Source: Mustela lutreola (lineage: Eukaryota > Chordata > Mammalia > Carnivora > Mustelidae). From it: DNA of 64,000 nucleotides. Every line of letters starts with the position of its first letter. Positions within the stretch are counted from its first letter, which is position 1. A program made the position numbers and the translations under genes. The stretch is taken from NCBI RefSeq assembly GCF_030435805.1, contig NC_081298.1:29872501-29936500 (forward strand). Direction: 5' to 3'. Shown one piece after another: positions 23,263 through 32,885 of this stretch. The notes below the pieces were generated by a model. The model was not told the origin of the DNA. It saw nothing but the letters and a program-made list of their open reading frames with translations, and searched no databases.

Positions 23263-24269
23263 CCAGCTTATAAACAGGGTTCCCACTGAGACCACACTGA
23301 CCTGCTGACCCCAGAACCTGACATAGGTCTGGGCACAGAGTGAGGGGACTGCATACCTAGAACAAGGCCTGAAAAGGCAAAACTGGATGTCAGGTTTGTT
23401 TGTGGCAGTTTTACATCTACTCTCTCTGGATGTGACTCCAATTCCTCCTCCCTCCACAGGCCCAAAGTGCAAGGATAAGTACGGTGTTCTCTTTGTCACA
23501 AGCAGGGGTCAACTGGGGAAGAGACTCCCACTATCCCACACCCTCTCCCCAAAATGTCCATTCCCTCCTCAAAACCTCCCATCCTCCATGCCTCAGCTTG
23601 AGGGTCCTTAGACCCCTCCAGCCTCCAGATTGCCTGTCCCACCCCGGTCTTGCCCTCAGCCCGTCACCTGAAGGCCCCAAGAAGTAGAGGCCAGGCCAGG
23701 TCTAGGGGATGGCACCTGCCCCTGACCTTCTTCAGCTCCCTGGGAAGAGAAATGCCCTACCCCCACTTGCCAGCGAGAAGATTCAAGAGGAAAGGCAACC
23801 CAAGGATTCTCTTCTCAGTCTAGCAGGGTTCCAAGTCCAGAATCTAAATAAAACCCCTTCTGCTGTGGTGATGGGGAGGCGCTGGCCAAGTCCCCAAAGG
23901 CATCAAGGGCCCAGATTTAGGACCCTGTCCTCTCATGCCTCCATTCCTGTGGGTGTGGTGCCTCATCACCGCCCCTTTCTTATCTTCTAGGGGAACAGAT
24001 GCAGGTAGACGCTCCCCCTCCATCACACCCCTCCTGGGCTTCTAGGCTGCAGCTCTGTCCCCTAGAGATAATCCTGTGCCCTCCCCACCTTCACCTCTGC
24101 TGACGCAGGAGTCTCAGGAGCCCGCACTCCCCGACATCACCGACCTCCTCCCCGAAGGCGTCCAGGCAGGAGAGGCTCAGAGGCTATTTGTCCAAGGTCA
24201 CACGTTGAGGCGGTGACAATAGCGGGGGTGGGGAGGGGAATGCTGACGGTGCTGACCCCATTACGCCCC

Positions 24270-25420
24270 CGCCCTAACTGTGTCACACGTGCCCCCGACA
24301 GTGCGCCGCGGAAAATATCCCCGCTCCACCACCTAACGGTCACCCGCGGCTTCCGGGCTGACATTTCCCCAGCTCAGATGCCACGGAGCACTCCCGGGTG
24401 CTGCTCCAGTGCGGAGCCACCTCCCCAGCTCCGTGGGCTCCCAGTTACCAACTGCCTAGGACCGGAGGGGACCTCAGCGAACGGGGCGGAACCGGGAGAT
24501 GTCTGGAGGAGAAGCAGTCTCACCGTGCAGGGCGCACCCCGGGACCGCTCGGGCAGGGTCCACCGCGGCGGCAGCCGTGGCGGTCGCGGCGGCTGCGGGG
24601 GCTCAACGCCGAGCACGAGGAAAGATCCCCGCGCCGCCACCGCCGCCTCCCGCCTCACGGGCACGCCCCCCACCCCCGCCCATTGGCCGGCCGAGGGGGT
24701 GGGGCGAGGACGCTTCCGACCAATAAGCGGGCGCCAGAGAACCGCCAACAGGCGTTGCGCCACTGTGTCATATGCAAGGGGCCCGCGGCTGCGCCAGGCC
24801 AGCCCACACCCACCCACGGCTCGGCGAGTTCTCGCGATGAAGGCAGCCCGGCCGCCCGCTGTGGCCCGCCGCCAGTGTGGGCCAGAAAGGGGAGAGGGAA
24901 GGAGGAGCATCTAGAGTAGTCCCCGCCTGCGTTCCAACTTCAGCTGTGGAGTTTGCCCTCCCGCCGGGCCCCAATTCGGAAGGGGGCTCTCCTGGCTTTT
25001 GTTTCCTAGAGCGGCCGTAAGTCCGAACTCAGAGATAGTGGGGCACCTAAAGGTCGCCTTTCTCCTTTCTCCCTAGGCTTCCAAGCCCGCATCGACAAGC
25101 CCATCGATATGGGCATCACTAGGTCTTGTTTCGCAGCTGAGGAACCCGCCATCCTTCCCACTCGGCGACCCCCGGGTTTCAGCCTCTTCCCCTTCCACCC
25201 ATCCCCCCTCCTTGGAGGAAGCGCTCTCGCGCTGACTCGAAACGCGTCCTGGGAGCCCGGCCGGCCCGAATAAGCATCAGAACAAAGAAGGCAGGCGGGA
25301 TGAACCTAGGGGGACCACATCTTCTGCTTCTGGTCTCCATGGAGGCGGTCGCCATGACAGCGGGAGGCGCCCCGCTCAGCGCAGCGGCGTGGTTTGTGGG
25401 CACCTGCACAAGAGCCCGGG
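24270..25420. promoter_or_regulatory. CpG island, predicted promoter and first exon of C20orf27
   Basis: Dense CpG and GC-rich sequence begins abruptly near 24,270 and fades after 25,420. It holds an ATTGG (CCAAT on minus) at 24,682-24,686, a CCAAT at 24,720-24,724, and GC boxes. A good minus-strand donor (GCACG, then GTGAGACT) places the end of a non-coding first exon at 24,524. The distance to the start-codon exon (about 7 kb) fits the human gene layout. No other gene nearby needs this island. The start site is inferred to be near 24,600-24,780. Confidence 0.7.
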
Positions 25421-26127
25421 AGCGAGAGGCGTGGCCCTAGGGTCTTTAAGAGTTCCAGCCGTGGCTCAGCCAGGCGCCTGGCTGTCCTTGAACAACAGTC
25501 CCCCTCCTCCATTTCGCAGTCTGTTACAGGGTCCCTAAACTGCGTGCGGGGAACTGTCCGTTGCACGAGGTTCCCGTCTCCCAATCGGTGTAACCATGGG
25601 AGAGATGGTTTGGCAGGGCTGAGGGTCGAGAAGGACCTCCAATGTCGCCGCCTTTTGGGGAACCGCCAAGGCTCGTATCCTCCCCGCTGGATCCCTATGG
25701 TCCCTAACCTATCCCATGGTGTCTGGTCTCCTCACTGTTGACAAATTAATCTTTCTAAGCTATTGTTTCCATCACACCTTCCTCTGCTCCAAAGCCTCCG
25801 TGTGCTGGGACTGTGTCCAGCAGAGCTTCACAAACTTTTTAGAAGCATTTTTGGGTGATTGGTGCGCACTCTGGCGTTTGAGATGCTGCCCTCCAGCGTG
25901 GGCACTGAGAGATTTCCACATCCTGATCCCAGACCATCCGCTTCTGTCAGATGCTTTCTAACTACCCAAACCCACAATTCCATGTGCCCCACTATCCTCT
26001 CCCCCCCCCCCCAAAAAAAAGTGCATTCCCATGTCTATTCTTCAGCCTCTGAAGTTGGCAGACAGTCGGGCCCAAAGCAGGCTGCAGATCTATCTTGTTT
26101 AGCCCACACGGGGCTTTTTTTAAGATT

Positions 26128-26228
26128 CTAATTCTTCCTCATCTCCTCTTTTTCTTCCTCCTCTCCCTTTTTCTCCTCTCCTCTTTCTCTTTTTCCTCTT
26201 CCCCCTCTTTCCCTTCTTATTCCCTTTT
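26128..26228. repeat. polypyrimidine tract
   Basis: About 100 bp of almost pure C/T on the + strand (TTCCTCATCTCCTCTTTTTC onwards). It is low-complexity sequence. Confidence 0.9.
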
Positions 26229-26542
26229 GAAATATCAGAAGCTCTAACTGCGTGGGCTCACATTATAGCCTGGGACCAGAGACTGGCACATTCACCTTGT
26301 TGTTGTGCCCGCCAATCCCTATTTTCTCACATTGATTTTACCTTCTGGGTCTGTGTAGGCATTGATTTCCTGATGCCCTCCTTATGCTATCTTTCTACGT
26401 CAAATGTCCTTCCCACTCTCCTCTCATAGGCAAAATTCACCCTCCCTTCAAGACCAAGTGAAGGCCTGCCTTTATTATGTCTTTCTAGACAACTCTCCTC
26501 AAAACTCACTCCAGGGTTGGCTCTTTAAAACATAGAGACTAG

Positions 26543-26736
26543 GGGCGCCTGGGTGGCTCAGTCGGTTAAAGCCTCTGCTCAGGTCATGATCCCAAGGTCC
26601 TGGGATCGAGCCCTGCATCCGGCTCTCTGCTCAGCAGGGAGTCTGCTTCCTCCTCTTTCTCTGCCTGCCTCTCTGCCTACTTGTGATCTCTGTCTGTCAA
26701 AAAAATAAATAAAATCTTAAAAATAAATAAATAAAT
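26543..26736 (+). repeat. CanSINE, young
   Basis: Near-consensus copy with a perfect 16-bp duplication AAAACATAGAGACTAG at 26527-26542 and 26737-26752. The middle carries CTGCCTACTTGTGATCTCT. Confidence 0.97.
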
Positions 26737-26799
26737 AAAACATAGAGACTAGCTGCTAACTGGGCATTGCCTGGGGCCATTTCCTAATGGTCAATTCCT

Positions 26800-27003
26800 T
26801 TATTTTTTAATAAGATTTTATTTATTTATTTGACTGAGAGAGAGACAGGGAGAGAGGGAACACAAGCAGGGGGAGGGGCAGAGGGAGAAGAAGGCTTCCC
26901 TCTGAGAGGGAGCCGGATGCGGGCTTGATGCGGGGCTCAATTCGGGATTCGATCCCAGGACCCTGGGATCATGACCTGAGCCGAAGACAGACGCTTAACA
27001 TCT
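26800..27003 (-). repeat. CanSINE lacking its 5' end
   Basis: Reverse-oriented copy with the ATTTTTTAATAAGATTTTAT tail complement, a GATGCGGGGCTCAATTCGG-like duplicated box and CGAAGACAGACGCTTAACA. The usual GAGCCACCCAGG end (the SINE 5' head) is missing. Confidence 0.88.
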
Positions 27004-27479
27004 GAAATGATGATCAAGTTGCTGTGCTAGGCTCTGGAATCACAGGTACTCACAGTTCAGGATAGGAAGTACACCACGAAAAAAGAGCTGTGGTTTCTTG
27101 TCCCTGCCAAACACTCATACTCCTAGGTGCTGGACAGTCTCACTGACTAGCCAATTGGAAGGACCTGCAATACAGAGCTGTTCATGCCTGGGGAGACTAC
27201 AGGTTCCCAGGGAAGGCCCCAAAGCCACAGTAATTGCAGATGGTTCTGGAAAGTTTCCAAGAGAAAATGTGATTCTTTGTGCCAGGAGGAAGCTAGATTA
27301 GATGGTATGTGGCTGCCCCATTGCAGTTCAGTGTGTCTGTGTACCAAGAAGAGATGCTAAACATCAGAGTGGTGCCCAGGCCTTTCTGGGCCTTTCTCTG
27401 CAGAGGGGCTTAACAGAGCTTTGAGGGAAGCCACAGGCCCCCTGGAGATTGCGGCAGTACCGGAAGGAATTAAGAACAA

Positions 27480-27940
27480 CTCCAGTTTAGGAGAACAGAC
27501 TGAACACCTGTAAAACATCTATTCCAGCTCCAAACATGTGGTATTATGGACTCTATTCTTTTTAATAAAAATTGGACAACAGTAACCTTGTTGGAAAACT
27601 TCCAGACAGTATCCAATAAAGCTGAAAATGCCAACGCTTTGACCCAGCAATCCACAGGTTTGGTTACATACCAAAAGATAGGTATACAAATATTCATGCT
27701 GGCACCATCGGTAAGAACCCCAAACTGAAGCTGACCCAAGTGTCCATCAACAATAGAATGAATTTTTTAAAATACTGTGGCTTATATATAAGCAATAGGA
27801 TGGCTTATTATATAGCAATGACGAAGAACAGCCTCTACTGATACATGCAACAACTTGAATGATTCTCACAGACGATATTGAGCAAAAGAAGCCCTGGCCC
27901 ATAATAGTATGAACTGTATTGTATATTCTAGTACCTGTCT
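27480..27940 (+). repeat. L1M LINE 3' region relic, sense
   Basis: Old L1 3' text is readable: TTTGACCCAGCAATCCACAG, CAAGTGTCCATCAACAATAG and CTTGAATGATTCTCACAGAC followed by GAGCAAAAGAAGCC. It is strongly diverged. Confidence 0.7.
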
Positions 27941-28035
27941 TCATAAGCATCCATATGTATTTCTCCCGAGTATATACTGAGGAATGAAATTGCTGGAACA
28001 CAGCTGGGGCTATAATGTACAACTTTCTTGTATAA
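27941..28035 (-). repeat. L1M LINE relic, antisense
   Basis: CATATGTATTTCTCCCGAG and TATACTGAGGAATGAAATTG are the complement of L1 3' text. This piece abuts the sense-oriented L1 piece, implying an inversion or two insertions. Confidence 0.55.
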
Positions 28036-28599
28036 TGTGTCAACTTAGCTATGGTGAACTACATTTCCCAGAATTCCTTTCCAAGCAGAGTGGGCCACAA
28101 CAGACATTTTTACAGGAGATTTGGAGGGTGGAAGAAAAGCAGCGGCTGTATCCGTACACTTGCAAAATCTGGACAGGAGGTTTGCAACCCAGGAACTTTG
28201 TTGCTGATTGCTGGCACACATCGTTGACCTGGGATAACAGGCTGGCACCTACTCCCCCTTTCCCCAGATCCTCCTTCAGCTTCTTTGACTCCTGGGCCAG
28301 ATAACAGAGGGCACCCTCCTCTCCTACAGGACACACACATCAAGTTTGGAGGTAGTGGGAACCAACACGAGTTCTAGTGTGCCATCAAAGGTTCCAGCTT
28401 ATGCTCATGGATTCCAGCTTGTCCTTTCTCTCCCCCACTTTATATCCATCTTTCCTTCCCAATGGCCTGACTTGGGGACTTATAAGCTCCACCATCATAT
28501 GTAAAACAACAGTATTACAGAGACTGTTTAATAGTTACCCAAAGCCAAATTCCTGTAACAAATGCTTTTTGCTTCTCCAATTAAACCCAAACGAATACA

Positions 28600-28735
28600 A
28601 TAGCATAGGCATATGTTTAATTTCATATGAAACTGCCAAACTGTTTCCTGAAATGGTTGTACTCATACTCCATCAGCAGAGTAAAAGAGTTCCAGTTGCC
28701 TCACATCCTCATCAATATAAAAATTAGCAGTTTTG
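28600..28735 (-). repeat. L1M LINE relic, antisense
   Basis: AACTGCCAAACTGTTTCCTG, then ACTCCATCAGCAGAGTAAAA and GTTCCAGTTGCCTCACATCC are complement-type L1 3' text. Confidence 0.65.
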
Positions 28736-28839
28736 TAAAAATATGACACTGTGCAAACCAAAGCAGGGCAATGGGCCATCACTCTTCAGCCTCTGCTCTG
28801 AACCATGCCCTTGTGGAAGAAATTTTGCAATATCAAGAT

Positions 28840-29760
28840 CACAAATGCACATATTCTTCATCCTAACAAACCCAGTTCTGGCATTGGTCATGCAGATATG
28901 CTTGCAAAGAATACTGAACTATGAATGTATGAGGTTTTTCACTTTTACATTATTGCTACTAATAACAGAAGGTTAGAAACAACTTTAATGTCCAAATAGA
29001 GGACTGATTAATTACATTTTGTACAGACAATAGAATTTTATATGGATTTAAAAACAGGAAATTTTCAATGTATTAGTATAGAAAAATCTTGTATTAGTTG
29101 AGATTCTCTGGAGAAACTAAGGGGAGATGATATAGAGACAGATGGTATAGGTGATACAGATAGAGATTTATAAGAAGTAATTAGCTCATGTGATGACTGA
29201 AGCTGCCAGGTTGCAAGATCTACAGAATGAGTCAGCAAACTGGAAACTAGGAGAGTCATATCCAAAGGCTGACAGGCTCAGGACACAGGAAGAATTGATA
29301 TCTCAGAGTCTATAGGCAGGGGAAAAAGGCAAATCCTAGTTCAAAGGCCATCAAGAAGAAGAAATTTTCTCTTACTCAGGGAAGAGACATCCTTTTTATT
29401 ATTTTCAGGTCTTCAACTGATTGAATGAGGCCCACCCACATGAAGATGAGCAATCTGCTTTACTCAGTCTATTTTTCAATTTAAACGCCAGCCTCATCTG
29501 AAAACACCCTCACGGAATGTTTGACTAAATTATGGGCATCCTGTGGCCCAGTTAAGTTGGCATATAACACTGGCTATCACATATCTATAAGAGATCATAT
29601 TGAATGGAAATCAAGACACAGAACAGCATGGGTAATATGCTTCCCCTTTATGGTAAGAAAAAAAAAAAAAAGGAGGATGCAGAATAACAATAAATATGCA
29701 TATTTGCTTGTATTCACAAAAAGACATTCTGGCAGAATGTACAAAAACTAAAGATAAAAA
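28840..29760 (+). repeat. L1M5-like LINE relic, split by a younger LTR fossil
   Basis: The left part (TTAGAAACAACTTTAATGTCC onward, to about 29,084) and the right part (about 29,587-29,760, with GTAATATGCTTCCCCTTTAT and TTGCTTGTATTCACAAAAAG) read as one continuous old L1-type 3' region, interrupted by the element at 29,090-29,581. The subfamily is approximate. Confidence 0.6.
29090..29581 (+). mobile_element. solo LTR-like fossil, probably ERVL/MaLR class (family not certain)
   Basis: The element begins TGTATTAG and ends TATCACA, so it has TG...CA termini. It is flanked by near-identical 5-bp duplications (29085-29089 and 29582-29586) and sits inside an older LINE relic. Internal text (CTTCAACTGATTGAATGAGG, CCCACCCACATGAAGATGAG) belongs to a common mammal-wide repeat that I recognise but cannot name with certainty. 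No internal coding region is present. It is old, ancestral to placental mammals by its divergence. Confidence 0.5.
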
Positions 29761-29889
29761 AGTTAAGCCTATTGAAGTTGTGTGGGCACCAAGGAGACAT
29801 TTTACTTTTTATGTGTGTCTTAATTATGTGTATTTTATCTGTTTAAAACATTGAGTAACAAAAAATTTTAAGTACCACTTTGCATGCAT

Positions 29890-30015
29890 TCTTCTCTTCT
29901 AGGATTGTGAACACCAGGGGAGACAAATCATGTTTTATATTCATCTTTGTGTTCCTGGCATTTAGTATATCGTATGCACTAAATAAACATTAGAGGAATG
30001 AATGAATTAATGAAT
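29890..30015 (+). repeat. L2 LINE 3' end
   Basis: TAGGATTGTGAACACCAGG, TTTGTGTTCCTGGCATTTAG and TAAATAAACATTAGAGGAATG followed by AATGAATTAATGAATGA are typical of the L2 terminus. Confidence 0.75.
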
Positions 30016-30944
30016 GATCCAGAAGAGATCAGATTTCATGTGGGTCAGAAAGTGAAGAAGAGTGTGAGGATCAGTGGGGGAGAGATATGACAATGGCTGT
30101 CAGAGGGGAAGTTTGGGGAACAAGAGGGATGTTTCCAGAAGAGTTATAGGATTATAATGTGTGATATAACCCACTTTCATATTTATTCCCAAGAAACATT
30201 CAATAAAATTCTCCATTGTTTTGGAAACTTAATTTGTAGGGTGTCAAACATGATTTTAGACTCAGGCATATGTGGATACTAGGAACAGCTGGGGTCAGGG
30301 GAGGAACTCAGGGAAGAGGAACCTCCAGGACTTGGCCCAGCCTCTGCCATGGAGGGAGCTAGCAAACTCTTGAGAGGGTGACTCCTGCCACAAAACCTGT
30401 ATTCTGGGCCCACTGTGTCCCTGTCAGGCAGATCCATGCCCTACCCCACTTCCTGGTCCCCAAGCCCCTCTACACACCATTCCTACCAGCTCCACATACA
30501 GGAGTCTACAGGTGTGCTCCATGACAATGGATTCAGAGAACAAAACTCTGGAGACTCAAGACAAACTATAGCAGAATAATAGTGCTAGAGCTGGTGGTTA
30601 ATTTGGGGAAGGTAGAAGATCAGGCTGAAGACAGTGTTAACCTAAGACCAAGTTGAGTGCAGGGAAGAGGCTCAGATCAAGGTCAGGAGTGGTTCTCAAT
30701 TTTTATGTTTATTATTTTAGGAACTCAGGTGAACAGAATTGGACTGCACATACTCCTTAGTTCATGACACTCTCTCCTGCTTGTCTCTAAACAGCCCACT
30801 ATGAACACCTATAAATCCACCACCTGCCCAAGGACTAAAACATTACAAATAACTCATGTGCATGCTTCTCGCCTCTCTGCTCTCTGCTTCCTCTCAAAGG
30901 TAACTGCTGTCCTAGCTTTTATCCTTTTATTACTTTTTCCTCCT

Positions 30945-31516
30945 TGTGGTAGACAGCTTCTAAAATGGCTCCCAATTATCCCTGTCTCCTGGGATTCACA
31001 CCCACGTGTACCTCTCCCCTTGAAGGTGGCCTAGAGCTCCTGACTTACTTCTAATAAATAGGATACAACAAGTATGATAGCTGTCACTTCCATGATGACA
31101 TTAGAGAAGACTGTAACAGCCATCGTGCTAGCAGATTCTGTTAACTCTCTCCTTTGTTGGCTTTGGTGAAGTAAGCTAGCATACTCATGGGACATGACCA
31201 TAGGGGAAGGAAAGGAGGGCAGCACCACCCAACAACTAGCAAGAAAGTGAAACCTTCAGCCCAACAGCTTACAAGGAGCTGAACCCTGTCGACAACCAAG
31301 TAAACTTGGAAATGAATCCTTCCCCAGTCAAGACTTCAGATGAAACCACAGCTCTAGCTAACACTTCAGTTGCAGTCTTAGGAGAAATTCTGAAGCAGAG
31401 AACCCAGCTCAGCCACACCTAGACTCTTGACCCACAGAAGATATGAGATAATACATGTATGCCCTTTCAAGCCACTAAGTTTATGGTAATTTCTTACATA
31501 TGATAGACACGCATAC
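30945..31516 (+). mobile_element. MLT1-type solo LTR fossil (ERVL-MaLR)
   Basis: Matches the MLT1 LTR pattern from the 5' end (TCTAAAATGGCTCCCAATTA, TCTCCTGGGATTCACACCC) to the 3' end (TTGACCCACAGAAGATATGA, TTTCAAGCCACTAAGTTTAT). It is a lone LTR without internal sequence, degraded and ancient (before the placental radiation by family age). Confidence 0.75.
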
Positions 31517-32159
31517 AAGTTCTTTTCAATTATTTTCTATTACGGAGAATTTCACTATGAACATTGCTATACAGGTGTCACAGAATACAGAACACAAGAC
31601 CTTAAGTTTCCCCTAGGTATATGCTGAGTATATGTGTAGGAATAGAATCGTGGGGTCTCAGAATGTTACCAGTAGTTGGTAAATTATTAGATTTAGGGTC
31701 ACATCATGGCCAGACCATCTTGGTCAGGTTTGAGAGTCATAGAACCGTAGAACCATAGAATTAGGGGTCAGGCTGTGAGAGGGGCTGGGAGTCATACGGA
31801 GGATAGATTTGGGGGTCTGTAAATGGTCAGGGTTGGAGGTGAGGGTGTGGCTACATTTGGAGAGAATGTGAAGACTCAGCTTGGATTTGGGTTTGGACAG
31901 TGTTGGGAGATACTGTGAGGGTGGGTTTGGCGGTCAGTCTGAAGCCAGAGTTAGAAGTCAGGCTGTTCAAGTGCACATGATCTAACCCCTGTGCTGTCAT
32001 CAACCTTCAGGCAGTGGCCACCCAGGGTCCAGGTGCCCACAAGGTGAGACCCATTCTGGGCTTTCAAGGCTCTTTCACTCAAAAGGGTGGTGATGATGGT
32101 GGAACACAGCATTAAGAGGGGCAAGAAATCTGGGCAGAGAGAGAAGGTGGTCACAGGAA

Positions 32160-32885
32160 AGATAGCACAACTTCTTTAATGGGGGTAATGTGATCCCATA
32201 ACTTCCAAGCATTCTCAAAGGTCCCCCCACAGGAGGGGAGGGTGATTGGGACAGACACAGTCCATGTCTTCCCCACTCCTGGCTGAACCCATTCCTCACC
32301 CCTTCTTCTCCATCTGCTGTGTTCTCCATCCTCGACTTGGGTCCCAGGTGAGCTCCCAGGAGAGGCAAGGATCTCCCTTGGCTGCCTGGGGCAACTTCCT
32401 CCCCAGCCCAGAGCACAGACAACTAGCCTGGATGGAGATGCCACTGTCTTCAGAGCTGGGCTGGGACCTGTTTCTAAGGGTGTGGACCCAACCGGGGCAC
32501 CGCCCCCCAAGGCCCACAGCAGGGAGCACCAAAGCGGAGCCCGTGGTTCTGGGCACTGCTTTGGGGAGCATTCGAGGTCTCTGCACGTGGCTTCTGGGTT
32601 CTGGAAAGCGGTCCATTCTCCTGACCCGGGTGGAGTGGAAGGAGGTGGCTCAGTCCAGGGGCTCTGCTCTGAAGGTGCCTGCCTCACTGACCCTCCCTCC
32701 CATACTCGCCCCCATCCCAAGGGAGGGGCGCGCCGGCTCCCTAGGAGACTCATTGGAGCTGCTGGCTCCGCCCGCCCATTGGTCAGTCAGTCAGTGGGTC
32801 GGTGGGTGCGTGGGTGGGTGCGTCGGTTCGCGGCGTCTGGGCTCTGGCGGGTACTGGGGCGTCCCAGCGTGGCCGGCGCCACGGC
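32160..32885 (-). other. SPEF1: SPEF1 3' untranslated region (predicted)
   Basis: This runs from the SPEF1 stop to the ATTAAA variant signal. The part next to the stop (32,700-32,880) is unusually CpG-rich for a 3' UTR and contains a GC box and an ATTGG motif (see findings). Open frames here on both strands resemble no protein I know. Confidence 0.5.
32175..32180 (-). promoter_or_regulatory. probable poly(A) signal ATTAAA of SPEF1
   Basis: TTTAAT on + reads ATTAAA on minus, about 705 nt past the SPEF1 stop. No canonical AATAAA occurs between, so this common variant is the best candidate. Confidence 0.45.

Larger units (their letters stand above)
25421..32160. other. gene-free interval between the C20orf27 island and SPEF1
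   Basis: About 6.7 kb without a coding exon I can support. It holds a pyrimidine-rich tract (26,128-26,228), two CanSINEs (26,543 and 26,800), L1 relics in both orientations (27.5-29.8 kb), two LTR fossils (29,090-29,581 and 30,945-31,516) and an L2 end (29,890). The remainder, including 30,020-30,940 and 31,520-32,160, looks unique or too diverged to name. Confidence 0.7.

Noticed and set aside
24213-24919. Frames of 170-230 codons on both strands in the CpG island at 24.5 kb
   Set aside because: Stop-poor GC-rich DNA; no splice-consistent or conserved protein features. Better explained as the C20orf27 promoter and non-coding first exon.
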